A DNA stretch of 64,000 nt from Cryptomeria japonica (GCF_030272615.1 NC_081413.1:722265649-722329648), one strand, 5' to 3'. Positions 12,901 through 24,131 are shown, counted from the first letter of the stretch. Made by a program: numbers and translations. The notes: generated by a model from the sequence alone, not told the origin.

Positions 12901-13239
12901 GTTGAATACGTTGCTGCAGCATTGAATTGTACTAACATAGCATGGATCAAACAACTGTTGGAAGGTATAAATGAGAAAGTTATCGAGCCAGTAACTATAT
13001 TCTGTGACAATACTAGTGCCATTAACATTTCAAAAAATCCTGTTATGCACTCTAAGACAAAGCACATCTCTATCAAATATCATTATCTTAGAGAAGAAGC
13101 TCAAGAGAAGAAAGAGGTGTTGGAATATGTTAGCACAAAGGAACAAATAGCAGATATCTTCACCAAACCACTACCAAGGGACACTTTTGAATATCTCAGA
13201 AGTAAGTTAGGGGTCCTACCCCTATCTTCTACTCACTGA
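9985..13239 (+). pseudogene. copia pol: protease, integrase, RT, RNase H; one internal stop
   Basis: Same frame as gag. Domains in order: protease with WIIDSGCSHHMTGD (about 10198); integrase zinc region LWHKRFCHVNF to CRGCQMGK and core DYSRMM; reverse transcriptase with [12 protein letters not shown] and catalytic FVDDI (about 12286); RNase H with YTDADWAGN, then the C-terminal [12 protein letters not shown] and [17 protein letters not shown] at 11053-11055 interrupts the integrase between STPRTPQ and NGIAERRN, where related elements have a second Gln; this is probably CAG to TAG. The catalytic residues of RT and RNase H are otherwise present. Normal stop TGA at 13237-13239. Length is typical for copia pol. 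Confidence 0.93.
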
Positions 13240-13705
13240 CCAAGTTCTTTGAAAACATCAATCCGATGACTCTATCGAATATCTTTTAGGAGTTGATGCT
13301 GATTTACACACTTTAGGAGGATTTCTAAAGGTGTGCAGGAAACAATATAGGATACCATATAGGGAACAGGAATTGAAGACAAAATGCTCTGACTGAGACT
13401 GAATTGACACATTACAACAAGAATTCACTTCATACAGGAATAAATTATGTTTTAGTTCTTTACTTTTTGGCATTGTTGTCAAAGCGGGAGAAATTTGAGA
13501 AAGGGGAGAAGACTGAAGATTGAAAAGAAGACTAAAAACAAAAGAGGAGAAGTCTAATGTATGGGGGAGAAGTCTGATTATAGCAAGAGAGCATTTTAGC
13601 ATTTCAGAATCACAGCAATCTGAATCTTTTTAAGGTCAAATCAATTAGTTTTGCCATCAATGCCAAAGGGGGAGATTGTTGGCATTATAACAGACAATGG
13701 GAGAT
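13240..13705 (+). other. copia 3' untranslated region with two polypurine tracts
   Basis: PPT1 aaagggggagat (13665-13676) is followed by TGTTGGCATTATAAC at 13677. PPT2 aatgggagat (13696-13705) is followed by TGTTGGCATTTC at 13706. The spacing between the two LTR-like starts is 29 bp. Either tract could prime plus-strand DNA. Confidence 0.85.
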
Positions 13706-15203
13706 TGTTGGCATTTCAATAAGGAAATTGAGAAGGTTGTTGATGATTATGGATATAACTAATTAAGGATTTCTACTGTCTTTATATTATTATTTTGTCA
13801 TTGATGTCAAGAAATTGATTTTCTAATTCAGTATGATGTTGCCATATCTTGAGAAGTATGATTTGAAGAGTATAAAGATGTCGGTAAAAGAAATAGAAAG
13901 ATTATGATGAATAAGGGGATGAATAAGGTATTCAATGGGCAACTATTACCAAGTCAGACAATGATGAGATCATGATGTTTAGATTGTTTTGACATCATAG
14001 ATATGTTATAAATTGTAAGGTTAATACTATACTATGTTACCAAGCAAAGAACCTAGTCGATAAACCCTAAGGAACCTAGTCGGTAAACCCTAAGGTTATC
14101 GCTATCAGTTAATGAAGGCGGAATGTCTACTGAGTGAAGTTTAGTATTTATCGAGTTATAACCGAGCTATAACAGAATGCATTAAATGTTTACATGTGTT
14201 ATTTAATGAAGGAATTTGATGAGCTGGAGTTGCTTAAATGATTGGTAAGCCGTGCATGAAGTTTGTTAAAGAATCTATGGCAATGGAAGATCGACAGGAA
14301 GATCTACAGCTCAGATTAAACTGCAATACCTTAGCACAAGTTCCAAGAAATATATGCAAGTTCCAAGGCGAGGTAAAACATTTTCAGATCGAAGGTTACA
14401 TTGAACCTGGTCAAGCATGAAGATCTGATGGCTATGATTGATCGTGGGAAATGTGATCAAGGAGATTAAGTGGTTAGCTAATTGTTTATAAATAGGATAC
14501 TGTTGATAAACAATGGATGCGGGCAAGTGTATGCACAGGGATGCTACATAGTGATAACCGAGCACTGAAGCTTGAAGACCCGTTTTGAACAACAGAGTAT
14601 AGAGCCCAGTAGATGGACAAGATTAGTTCTATGTCTAGATTGTATTGAGCAAATAAGAATCTGCTTTAGCATTTTTAGATGTGAAGTTGCAGATAGATTT
14701 TTATTACTGTTATTTTGTGAAAGTGACAGAAAATCTTTTAACCGAGTGGACTTAACAGTCTTATTTGTAAAACCCTCTAGCAAGGTGACATTCTGATTGC
14801 GTGTTTGAAATCCTTTAACAAGGTCACTTCTAACAAGGTGAAGATCCTAACAGATCTAAGGGAAATCCCTTAACCGGGTCACATCTAGCAATGTGTTTGT
14901 AATCTTTAACAGGATTTGTTTTTAACCAAGCATACTCTAGAAGAGTATATTTCTTAGTGGGTCCGAAATCCCATAGTGGTTTTTCCCTATTTGGGTTTCC
15001 ACGTTAAATCTGGTGTTATGAGGTTTATGATGTTTATATACTTTTGAGTTTGCATGTTTAGTAGTTTTGGTTATATTACTGAAGTATATGTTACTGAGGT
15101 TGAATCTGATGTTTTTAGGGAAGATTAAGTTTGTATGATTCACCCCCCCCTCTCATCTTGTTGGCTATTGGATCTGTACGTACATTAAGTATCAGAACTA
15201 TCA
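13706..15203 (+). repeat. right LTR of copia element
   Basis: Matches the left LTR from its first base and ends ...ACTATCA, followed by target duplication aattc. It has an 8-base C tract at 15143-15150 where the left LTR has 15. If the first TGTTGG is taken as the family's standard start, this LTR would begin at 13677. Confidence 0.92.
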
Positions 15204-15221
15204 AATTCTTGTAGGCTAAAT

Positions 15222-15297
15222 AAACTAGTATTGTATTTTCTTTATATTAATATTATATATTCTAGCCACAAGCCTTTTACTGATAAAAGAAAAAGAA
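15222..15297 (+). mobile_element. 76-bp insertion with 18-bp target duplication and A-rich end
   Basis: The 18-bp sequence aattcttgtaggctaaat occurs at 15204-15221 and again at 15298-15315, while the paralogous site at 18566 has it once. The intervening 76 bp ends in gataaaagaaaaagaaa. A long duplication plus an A-rich 3' end is the signature of target-primed reverse transcription, so this is probably a severely 5'-truncated LINE, SINE or mRNA tail. Confidence 0.65.
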
Positions 15298-15315
15298 AAT
15301 TCTTGTAGGCTAAAT

Positions 15316-17050
15316 GGGAAAGAGAAAAGGGGAATAATTAATTAAACTAAGTTGTTTAAAGTTTGCAACTTACATTTAATTAATTTTTATTTTTTTTAAG
15401 TTGAATATTTAAATTAAAAGTGTTTTCAATGGTGGTCTAAAATATAAAGTTAAATTAGAAAGTCATTTTAGTTGGGAAAATGAATAATTTTTCATTATAT
15501 TTTAAATTAAAAGGGGTAAAAATTTACTCAAAACAAGAAGGGCCAATCGTCCAATAGAGAAAAGAGCACTATACAATCTTGTCTATATCCACTGATTGAT
15601 CTAACATGTGAGACAATTATAAAGAGAAGAATTGAGAACAAAAACCTATTCTTGGCGATGTTCATTTTTGTAAATCCCAAATTTGGAAGTGAGCAATTGT
15701 TCATCTTTAGCCCTACAAGGAAAACCCTCTTAGCTAATTCACAGTGAATTCATTTAGGAAGTGAACATATTGATTAGAAGAATTGAGGAGATTTAATGGT
15801 TAATAATGGAAAATTGTTATGAAGGAAAATATGTGGTTATGTTGAATGAGTGGAGAATGGTTAGGAAGAGGAAAGAGCCATTTATCCCTTCCCTTCTTCT
15901 TTTCCCTTGTTCTTCTTACCAAGGGCATTCTCTTTTACCTCCTCTATCCTCTCCTAAAGCCTTTGCTCAATATTCTATCCCCTGTCCTCACCATTCTTCT
16001 CAACCATGTTCTCGTGATTCCACTTGTCCTTCTTCTTGTTCTTGTCATTGATCCAAATCTCTCTCTTCCACCATCAAAGATTGTGAACCCAAAAACACAA
16101 ACTGAATCTTCATAAAAATTTCAGTATGTTGTCTCTGGAGGATGGCTCCTCATCCCCACCATGAATTAGAAAACCCTTTTGTGGAACATAAGAGAGATTC
16201 TCTCCCTCATGCAAGTATAAAGTGCAAAAGATGGTTATGAAATGGAAGCTTGATGTACCATCCCTCCAAGAAGTCAAACTCAATAGCATTAAACAGAGGC
16301 ATTGTTATGCTATATTTGGAGAGATGCCAATTTTTTTTTGCATACATCTCACATTCATGGAAAAAGTGGGGTTGTTATTGGGTTTGCACCATGGGCTCCT
16401 AAACAACATACTAGATGCACTTTTGTCTATGCAACATTTTGAATGTGATTATTAATTAATTAAAAATTAAAATATAATGATTTTTTTTATTTAATTAATT
16501 AATAAATTTTTTATGTTGCATAGATGTTTTTGTGTATTCATATATTCAAATGTTGTCGCATAGTTTTCTAACCATCAAATCATATTCCATTCTTTTTGTA
16601 GATGTGAGATTCTATACAATTTAGGCATATAAGAGAATATAAACTATGAAACAATCCAGGTTTCAATGATTTTAGAACCCTAACTATATTCTCCATTACT
16701 TAAGGTTTGTGAAATTCATATAGATGAGATAGCATAATCCTATACTAAGATGGAAATTGGCCCACCTTAAATACAATAGCTCAAGTGATATTCTGCTCAC
16801 TTGAAAATCCTCTTTGGAATGTTTACAATGGGGACTCTAACTTCCTTCTATCCTAATTGTGGTTTGAGGGGTATCAATTATGTCAAAGTCATCTGACAGA
16901 TATTGTCGGCTTTATCTCATTTATACTCATTATTTAAGTGTAGGAGGGTGCAATAGAAGTAGAAATTAATAAATGAAATGAAACGCCACTAAACTCACTT
17001 GCAAATAGCAACCCATTGATTAGTTTATCTTTTTTCACACAAGGGGTACA
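15316..17050. repeat. repeat-derived spacer; no gene supported
   Basis: 15530-15610 resembles 39330-39440 (shared gagcactatacaa and gatctaacatgtgagacaat). 16380-16770 resembles 38700-39070, 42530-42720 and 61510-61870 (AT-rich inverted repeat, then caatgattttagaaccct). 16800-17040 resembles 7000-7205. Open frames at 15806-16115 are hydrophobic or Ser/Pro-rich and show no recognisable domain. Confidence 0.6.
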
Positions 17051-17239
17051 AATTTTTTAATCAATAATTGAAGAATACAAAGCAAGAATGACATATAGCC
17101 CACCAAAGAACAAATAATTAACCATTCCTATCCTCCCCAACTAATTGTTCTAACAAATGAGATATATCCACCTACAAATGTCCTCATTCTATAATATTCC
17201 AACATTGCAATCAGTCAAATGCCCATTTCACCAGACAAT

Positions 17240-17829
17240 CCACTACTCTATTCCATTCTCTAGGAATATGATAAAAAAGTAACAGATTCTAAAGGCCCAC
17301 TCAACCATAGAATTTGTCGAATAACCATAGCTAAATGTTAATTAACACCATCCAAGTTTTGCTCATTCAACATATGCACTACCACTTGTGAATCAGATTC
17401 ACAAATAATCTGTTTCCAACCAAGAGCACAACATCTCTCCAGTGCATATAAGATGGCAAGGGCTTCCATGAAATTATTTTTATTAAACCATTTATAAATG
17501 GAAAAGAGAAACTAAACAACACTAGAACTATCTTGGCCAATACTACCTATACCCGCATGACCAAAATTTCGTCTACGAGAGCCATCAATATTTATCTTCA
17601 AAACTCTTAAAGGGGGGAGCCGTCGACCTACCCTATCAAACTTCCTCTTAGACTGTCTACCCTTGGTCTGTTTAACCTTCTTTCTTCCTGCATCACCAAA
17701 AAAATGTAACCTATGAAGAATACCTACATCATCAGGATCCATTGCACCAAAAAGATCACACTTAGTCAAGATTGTCTTGAAAAGTATTAACAATTTTCCT
17801 CCATAATTATTGAACAACCAATTTCGCAT
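17240..17829 (-). pseudogene. RNase H domain of LINE remnant
   Basis: Open from 17829 to 17512 (to IGQDSSSVV), then stop-interrupted. The INIDGS motif holds the first catalytic Asp and CESDS holds a later one. RNase H at the end of ORF2 occurs in many plant L1 elements, where it degrades the RNA of the RNA:DNA hybrid. The copy is non-functional. Confidence 0.7.
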
Positions 17830-18329
17830 TTTGAAAAATCCTACGATTTAATTATAACCAAAGATTCCGTAAATTGCTCACTAGAGATGCCATCTCCCTA
17901 GAGAAAGAACACTAAAATAAAAGATGAGAAGTACATTATTCACTATGAAGAAAACACACACAAATAGAAGGTCCTCGAAATCCATTCTTGTACAAATTAT
18001 CCCAAGTAAGACATCTATTTTCAACAACCAACCACATGAAAAAATTGCACTTGGGCCAACAAGATTTGTTCCACACCTATTTCCACCACATAAATCCTCC
18101 TCCTTTAAACATTTGTTTATCTAGCTCCAAGTACCTCAAAGCCACCTACTACTTACCAATCAAATCCTTACCCCATGCCAGGAGATACGTCCCAATAAGG
18201 GAATTGCACTCCCTACTATGAAGAATTTGAGCTAGCTCTTGTCGAGCTCCCAAGTTCTCCCAGGTGGCCAGTTGTGGGGGTCTTTCCATCTGTAAATGTC
18301 CACTAAGCCTAAATGTAGAAAAATCTGTG

Positions 18330-18750
18330 GGTTATAATTTGAACCCCAAGTCTCACTAGCTCAACATCAAAACATCTTATAAGCACTTTCATGGATAATC
18401 TCTTCCTATTTCATTTCTTATCCTTAAGACTTCTTTGTCTTATTAAATTTTTGGAATGAAATGATACGAGATATAAATGCTCCTACATGATCAAAGTAGA
18501 GCAAGTGAATTGATAAACACAACAAAATAAATAATAATATAATGTCCCTTTAACCTATTTTAATTCTTGTAGGCTAATTGGGAGAAAAAAAGGGAATAAA
18601 TTAATCATTAACTAATTAAGTTGTTAAAAGTTTATAGACTTTAATTTAATTATTATTTTTATTGAAGAAAATAAATTAAAAAAATACATAACAATAAGAC
18701 TTGAATACCCTTTTTAAATAGGCATTTTTCTTTGAATCTATTAAATGTAC
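18330..18750. repeat. dispersed repeat inserted between LINE domains
   Basis: Starting at gtgggttataatttgaaccccaagtctc, this block matches 7240-7479 and continues like 15298-15400. LINE coding homology stops before it and resumes after it, so it looks inserted or recombined into the LINE. Its site acctattttaattcttgtaggc is the empty version of the copia insertion site. On the minus strand ggggttcaaat resembles a pol III B box. Confidence 0.55.
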
Positions 18751-19897
18751 CTAATGGTTTGCCATTTAGTTGAACCTATCGGTTCCACCGAATAGAGGAA
18801 TAAGGGAAACTTAGCCCATAACTAAGAGACTAATCAAACCAAATTAGTTTTGTTGAATCTATCTGCCATGCTTTCCAAATAGAGTTAAATGGTGTTGAGT
18901 TATGAGTTTTAATGAACAAAGCTAAAAGAATCTTGTGTTTCTAGCCAACAACCCCCCAAGTACGACCAACAGGGACAATTTGGATGCAAAATTTAATCAG
19001 TTCCTTCCAAGGAGAATCTCCATCTAATGCTCTAGTTATCCATTTAGTTGTAAGAAAGATTCCTTGTGAGTATAGATCAATGATTCCTAGTCCTCCCTTG
19101 TCCTTAGGTTAAATACAGTGCTTCCAAGAAGAAACAAAAAGTCCCTTTTTGTTTCCTCATTTGGCCCATAAAAAGTTCTTGATAAGTTGTGTTAATTGCT
19201 TGTAGCAGTTTTGAGAAGACAACCACTATGAGGATATATAAAATGACTAACAAGCAATATTTTGTATGCCGCTTGTATGCGATCAACCATAGATAAGAAT
19301 CTATTAGTCCAGTTCAAACGTTAGGCCTTGATTTTGTTCATAAACCAATTGCACATATCTTTTAAAGAAATTCCTACTCCAAAAGGGATGCCAAGATATA
19401 TAGTGACTATGCCATGCTTTATTTCTATCCATTAACTCTACATTTTGATTTGATGCAAGGCATCAATAGTAACAATATTTCCTCTTTGTTGTTTTCATGC
19501 CAAAATTGAGGAAACGTGTTCTTTTTGAAGGTTTTCTTTTGGTAAGGCTTTCCTTCTTTTAAGAGCGAAAGAGGTAGGGAGACATAGTACTTCTATGCAA
19601 AGTGTGCTATTGGATAGAATGTCCATGTGTCATCATTGAGTAGAGTTTAAAAAAAATTAAAAGGAAATCCTTGGAGCCGCGCTATTGGTTGAATTTTGAA
19701 GAATGGTTAGTAAGTGAGACCCAATGAAGAAAATGAAAAGAGTCACGTGCCAATATAACATTCAATGGGGTAGAGGAATTTTTGGTAGATTAAAAAGCAT
19801 TGTGTTAGTGGTCCAACAATTTTTCTTATGGTTGCTTTAAAATCCATTCAGAATCAAAGGAGACGTGAATGTAGTTTTCAGTAGTTTTGAATGATGT

Positions 19898-20917
19898 TGT
19901 GTGTGTGAAAAGTGGATTGTATCTGTATCTGGAATACACAACACTTTAATAAGTCATTAGATGCATGGTTAGTAAATCAATCATCAATGAATAATAAACC
20001 ATCACAAAGCGACCTATTGCCTTCTAGTAGATGCGATTTTAGTCTTGCTCTTAGATTTCTATATGCAATACCAGTGACTAGACAACACCTAAATGAAGGA
20101 TTTAATCTATATGAGTACAAAATTGAGCTCAATGGATGCAAGATTAAGCTAGATAAATACAAGATAAGATTAATGAATATTAGGCTAACATGATTAAGCT
20201 ATGAATCAATATTAAGCTAAATGATTTAACAATTATGCAAATATTTTCAATATAAAATCTTAATGAACCTAGAGCAAAAACAACATAATAACAATATATT
20301 CTCCAGGATCCTTGATTAGGAAATGAGAGCCTGAATTTATAGAAAATTCAGAAAGAAACCGACGGTTGAGATCAAATGATGATGAGCACTCAAGATTTTC
20401 CAAAAAGAAGCACAACCCAGGTGAATTGATGTGATTGGCTGCTTTTCTCAGTTTTAAAGGAAATTGAACTAAAATTAAGACAAAATCAGAAAAAACTAAT
20501 TTATTCTCTATTTTAATCAATTTTGAGATTTAATTGCTTTTAAGAGATTTTTCAATTTTTAATTTGATTTTCAAGATTATCCCCATTTGATTTCTTTTCC
20601 TCAATTTTTAATTCTTTTTTCCAATTAATTCCTTTTTTTGTGATTAAATGGCAAATTGATTTATTTAATTAAATGTATTAGGATATTTAATAAAAATAAA
20701 TAGGATAATTGTTTAAAAATGATTTACTTGAAATGATCAATTAATTAAATATATTTATTTAATTAAATCAGAGTGATTAATTTGCCATGTGACATTTGAT
20801 GATTTAAGAATTAATTGTGTGCTCAAGATTAATTTTAATTGCCTTTGGTTAGGACCTTGGTGATGAAATTGAGACTAGGGGGCCTATGGTTTAGATGACC
20901 ATTTTTAGGGTATTACA
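19898..20917 (-). repeat. 3' LTR of gypsy B
   Basis: About 1020 bp, nearly identical to 35596-36632. In element orientation it starts TGTAATACCC and ends CACACACA. The similarity to the other LTR extends a further 18 bp (aatgcatgtaattttgat, 20918-20935 and 36633-36650) past the expected TG...CA end. No purine-rich tract is seen just upstream. Confidence 0.85.
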
Positions 20918-21659
20918 AATGCATGTAATTTTGATCTAGGACTTGATTGAACTAGATTGAGCGAGAGACACAACCAATTTCAAACTTGATTGAACAAGAA
21001 TCGACTTAGCAAAATGATAAAACTGATTTTGAACTTGATTAAACAAGAACTGATTAGCAAGAGAGAATGTTCAACTTGATTTTGTTGTGATGAAACTAAA
21101 CAGAGTTGATTAAGACAAGGACAAAGATTGATATGCCCCTAGAGATTGCTTTATTTGACATTGAAGAATCTCAACTTGATATGACATGATTTAGTTAAGA
21201 TGCCCCTAGTAATGAGGTTTAATTGATTTTCTTTGTTTGAAAAGATTTTTGCTTGACTTTAGATGGATATTTGAAAAAATTTCTTGACTTTTGATGATGA
21301 TGATCACTGAAAAGGCGTAATGAGTATGCCCCCTCAGGAGTGAAATCGAAAGATAGAGAGGGTACAACGATTGTAGGCAATTTTTAGTGATGATACTTAT
21401 TTGAGCATGAAGAGTGATGTTGAAGAATTAAAATCAGAGTTGATTTGAGAATTTAAATTGAGATTTAGAATTGAGCGCAAAATGATTCAAAAATTGACTT
21501 GAGGATGAAAGTGCTAAGTGGTCAACATCGGGAAATTTTGACTAGAGAAGTGACGTCGGATTTCAATTTCGATCCTGAAAATGGACTCAGGACAGTCGAT
21601 TTAGCTTAGGGCACAAGTTTTACATCCATCGGAGCAAGTTGAAAAATTAGGGTTTGGGC

Positions 21660-21667
21660 TATATAAG
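21660..21667 (+). promoter_or_regulatory. TATA box of the antisense plant-mobile-domain gene
   Basis: gggctatataagggg context, an excellent plant TATA box, 82 bases upstream of the candidate start codon at 21742. A transcription start near 21690 would give a short leader of about 50 bases. It points opposite to the gag-pol direction of the retroelement. Confidence 0.6.
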
Positions 21668-21741
21668 GGGTTTAGTGTGTCATTTTCAAGTCATTGTTAC
21701 CTCCCAACATTTGAAATTTGAAAAACCCTTTGCGAAGAAAA

Positions 21742-24131
21742 ATGGCCATTCCGATCCAAGAGCATTGATTCGAGCGCCAAAGATGTCATAATCGACCGCG
21801 AAACTACGACCCATCGGTAAGTGATCAATCTTTAGCCTATGCATTTCTTATTTTTCAAATTTTTGTTGAATTTTTGCAATTTATTTTTCGTTTGAAGTCA
21901 TTTTCCTCATTTTGTCATGTAGTTGAATACGTTTTCTCGTACGACAATGTTTCCTCCTTCTATTTTGTCGTATGGTCATATAGGGTTTGTCGTCTGGTGT
22001 CGCCCCATGATTCGTATGACAATGTTCTTGACTGATCATTGTATCGTGCGATAGGATATGTTTTGTCATATGGACATGTTTGCTCGTGCGTGGTGTAATG
22101 TTTACTTGTACGATTTTCTGCTTGTTTGTGGAAACTCGTATGAAAAACAACAAGCATTTTTTAGAGTCTAAACAACAATTTTTAATTTTTAATCTTGTAT
22201 ATTTGGATTCGCGAGCATGTTTAACATATTTTTAGCGCAAGTTGGATCACATGCTGACAATTTGTATGTTTGATTTTGCAGATTCAGTTGTCGGATATCT
22301 AGTTTCGGTGTGTATTTCCATCGACGATGAGGCTAGTCCATGGGTTATCAGATGCAGAGAGAGCACATATTGATTTGTGTGGATTCAGATACCTTTTACA
22401 GATTCTTGATATCCGTGTGAATCATGGGATGTTTATTGCTTTAGTTGAGCATTTTCATTCAGAGCATAATACCTTTCATCTATCGATTGGAGAATATAGG
22501 ATTCTGAGGATTTTGATTATTGGAGACAAGGTTGATTATGATACTACTCAGCGACCAAGTGTTTTAGCATTGAGACAAATAATCCATGATGAGACTATTC
22601 TTGAGCGCACCATTACTTGGGATGATTTGATGAGTAGATATGGCGAGCAACATCCTCTGACATGTGTTTTACCAGCTATGATTGCTTGTTTTGTTATGCT
22701 TGATAGAGGACATCAGGGTTTTCTTTGTGGTTGGGCCAGAATGCTTGAGAGGTTGTTGACTCATCCTATGAGATTAGGGTGGGGATCATGCTTGCTTGCG
22801 CACATGTATCATGAGATGCATGAGATTGTGTATCGGGAGGGAAAGAGAATGGCAACTGGTGTTTTAGTTCTACAGATATGGGAATGGGAGCACATCCCAG
22901 TATGTAGACCTATAGTAGATGATTCTAGAGAGATGACACAACCTATTGTTTACTGTTATTCAGGTTATGTTACTCAACCCCATCTAGGCAAGATTGACTA
23001 TTGGAGGAAGCAGTTGGATGATTGATTGCGGTAGTATGGAGACTGTATAGGGGTATAGAGCCGTGGGATGATTGGAGAGCTTAGAGGAAGGACATGTTCA
23101 TGACTCGACCTTTCATTGACAGATTAGTGTCTATCATTGAGCGATTTGTAGTATTTAGGGTGATGAGGCAGTATGGGAGACCACAACGTATATCCCAAGA
23201 GTTCACAACCTATTCTCGATATGGAGAGGAGGAGAGATGAGGATGGGCACCGAGGATATCATATGCGTTGAGCATGTAGGAGTTAGCGGGTTTATAGCCA
23301 AAGAGATGGGATTATCTAGAGGATGTAGCAGATGTGGGGGCATTGCCCCAGTACAGAGATTGGTTTAAGAGACATCCTTTTCCTCAGTTTACAGATCATG
23401 GAGAGCATGCACCTCTTATAGAGGAGGTTGAGGATGAGGCACCTACACAGGCACATGTACCGGGTTAGGTACAGGGATGGGGGCAGGTATAGGGATAGAG
23501 AGCGGATGTACCTAGGTGGGCGGGAGGTGATCCAGAGATTAGTAGCAGCAGGGTACTAGCTAGAGCTAGACAACAACAAAGAGGGGAGGGTGGATCTTTA
23601 GGAGTTGTTGGGGTTGAGGCTGGTGGTGCTAGGGTAGCAGAGGGTGGAGGTGAGGAGGAGAGAGAGACTCCTAGGCAAGTTAGGCAGCAGAGAGATGAGC
23701 AGGGAGGCAGAGAGGGAGATGATGGGAGAGAGCAGGGAGTACCAGACATAGTACAGTCGTTGAGATCGAGGTTGACAGGTTTGCAATCATAGTTGATAAT
23801 GGTGCAAATGCAGCTTGCAGAGCGAGACTGACAACTTGCAGAGGTTAGAGTAGAGTGTGATCGACAGCTTGTTGAGGTCAGAGCAGAGCATGATCGACAT
23901 CTTGTTGAGGTTAGAGAAGAGTGTGATGCTCTTCAACAAGAGGTGTTACATTAGATGAGCCAGATAGCCTATTATGTCACAACTTATAGTGTAGTGGTCC
24001 CAGTAGCACATTAGGTTGTGTCGTATTCTTAGTATATGGCTCAATTTGAGGGAGCTAGGGCACCCAGACAGAACGTTGGTCAGCAGACACCACCTCCTCC
24101 ACCCGACAATGAGGGAGAGGTAGAGAGTTAG
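21742..24131 (+). pseudogene. plant mobile domain (PMD) gene, antisense in gypsy B, spliced and decayed
   Basis: Exon 1 is 21742-21816 (25 codons from ATG, with one TGA at codon 9). Intron 21817-22281 has donor cg|GTAAGT and acceptor tttTGCAG. Exon 2 from 22282 continues in the same phase, has a TAG seven codons in, and is then open from ATG 22327 to 23025. That part holds the PMD core: LCGFRYLLQI, NHGMFIALVEHFH, NTFHLSIGEYRI, WGSCLLAHMYHEMH, LQIWEWEHIPVCRP. A frame change near 23025 leads to conserved-looking sequence (YRGIEPWDDW, TRPFIDRLVSIIERF, HPFPQFTDHGEHAPL), an Arg/Gln/Gly-rich tail, 33-bp repeats coding a coiled coil (23840-23940) and a Pro-rich end. Function in these elements is unknown. 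The family is known both from transposons and from host genes. Confidence 0.75.
23835..23940 (+). repeat. 33-bp tandem coding repeat (coiled coil) in the PMD gene
   Basis: About three copies of a unit reading gaggt(t/c)agag.agag..tgatcgaca.cttgtt, encoding VEVRxExDRxL. Heptad-like spacing suggests a dimerisation segment. Confidence 0.7.

Larger units (their letters stand above)
7480..15203 (+). mobile_element. Ty1/copia LTR retrotransposon, near complete
   Basis: A 7.7-kb element: left LTR 7480-8995, tRNA-Met primer site 8998-9009, gag and pol 9059-13239, polypurine tracts 13665-13705, right LTR to 15203. It is flanked by the 5-bp target duplication aattc at 7475-7479 and 15204-15208. The domain order protease, integrase, RT, RNase H is the copia order. 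Paralogous host sequence at 18556-18580 shows the site without the insertion. Coding capacity is lost through one frameshift in gag (about 9115) and in-frame stops at 9982 and 11053; otherwise gag to RNase H lies in one frame. The two LTRs differ by only a few percent by eye, so the insertion is fairly young. Confidence 0.95.
17050..19480 (-). mobile_element. L1 LINE remnant, minus strand, split by a repeat
   Basis: Minus-strand reading gives, from high to low coordinates: the C-terminal part of RT (19450-18760; e.g. RFLSMVDRIQAAYKILL and REDLGSL, both typical of plant L1 ORF2), then after an interruption (18330-18750) the zf-RVT region (18300-17930; NFFMWLVVENRCLTWDNLYK, NGFRGPSICV), then RNase H (17620-17240; KINIDGSRRR, ICESDSQVVVHMLNE). 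Many stops and shifts are present, so the copy is old. It is a different sequence lineage from LINE-1 and LINE-2 further right. Confidence 0.75.

Noticed and set aside
15806..16115. Two overlapping open frames, one strongly hydrophobic, one Ser/Pro-rich
   Set aside because: No recognised domain, no start context or conservation evidence, low-complexity C/T-rich DNA produces both; lies in repeat-derived spacer.
22327..23025. Plant-mobile-domain frame considered as a free-standing host gene
   Set aside because: It lies between integrase and 3' LTR of gypsy B within matching LTRs, and Tat elements are known to carry extra genes there; it is better assigned to the element.
23465..23786. Ser/Pro/Leu/Cys-rich minus-strand frames
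   Set aside because: Antisense shadow of the Arg/Gln/Gly-rich tail of the plant-mobile-domain gene.
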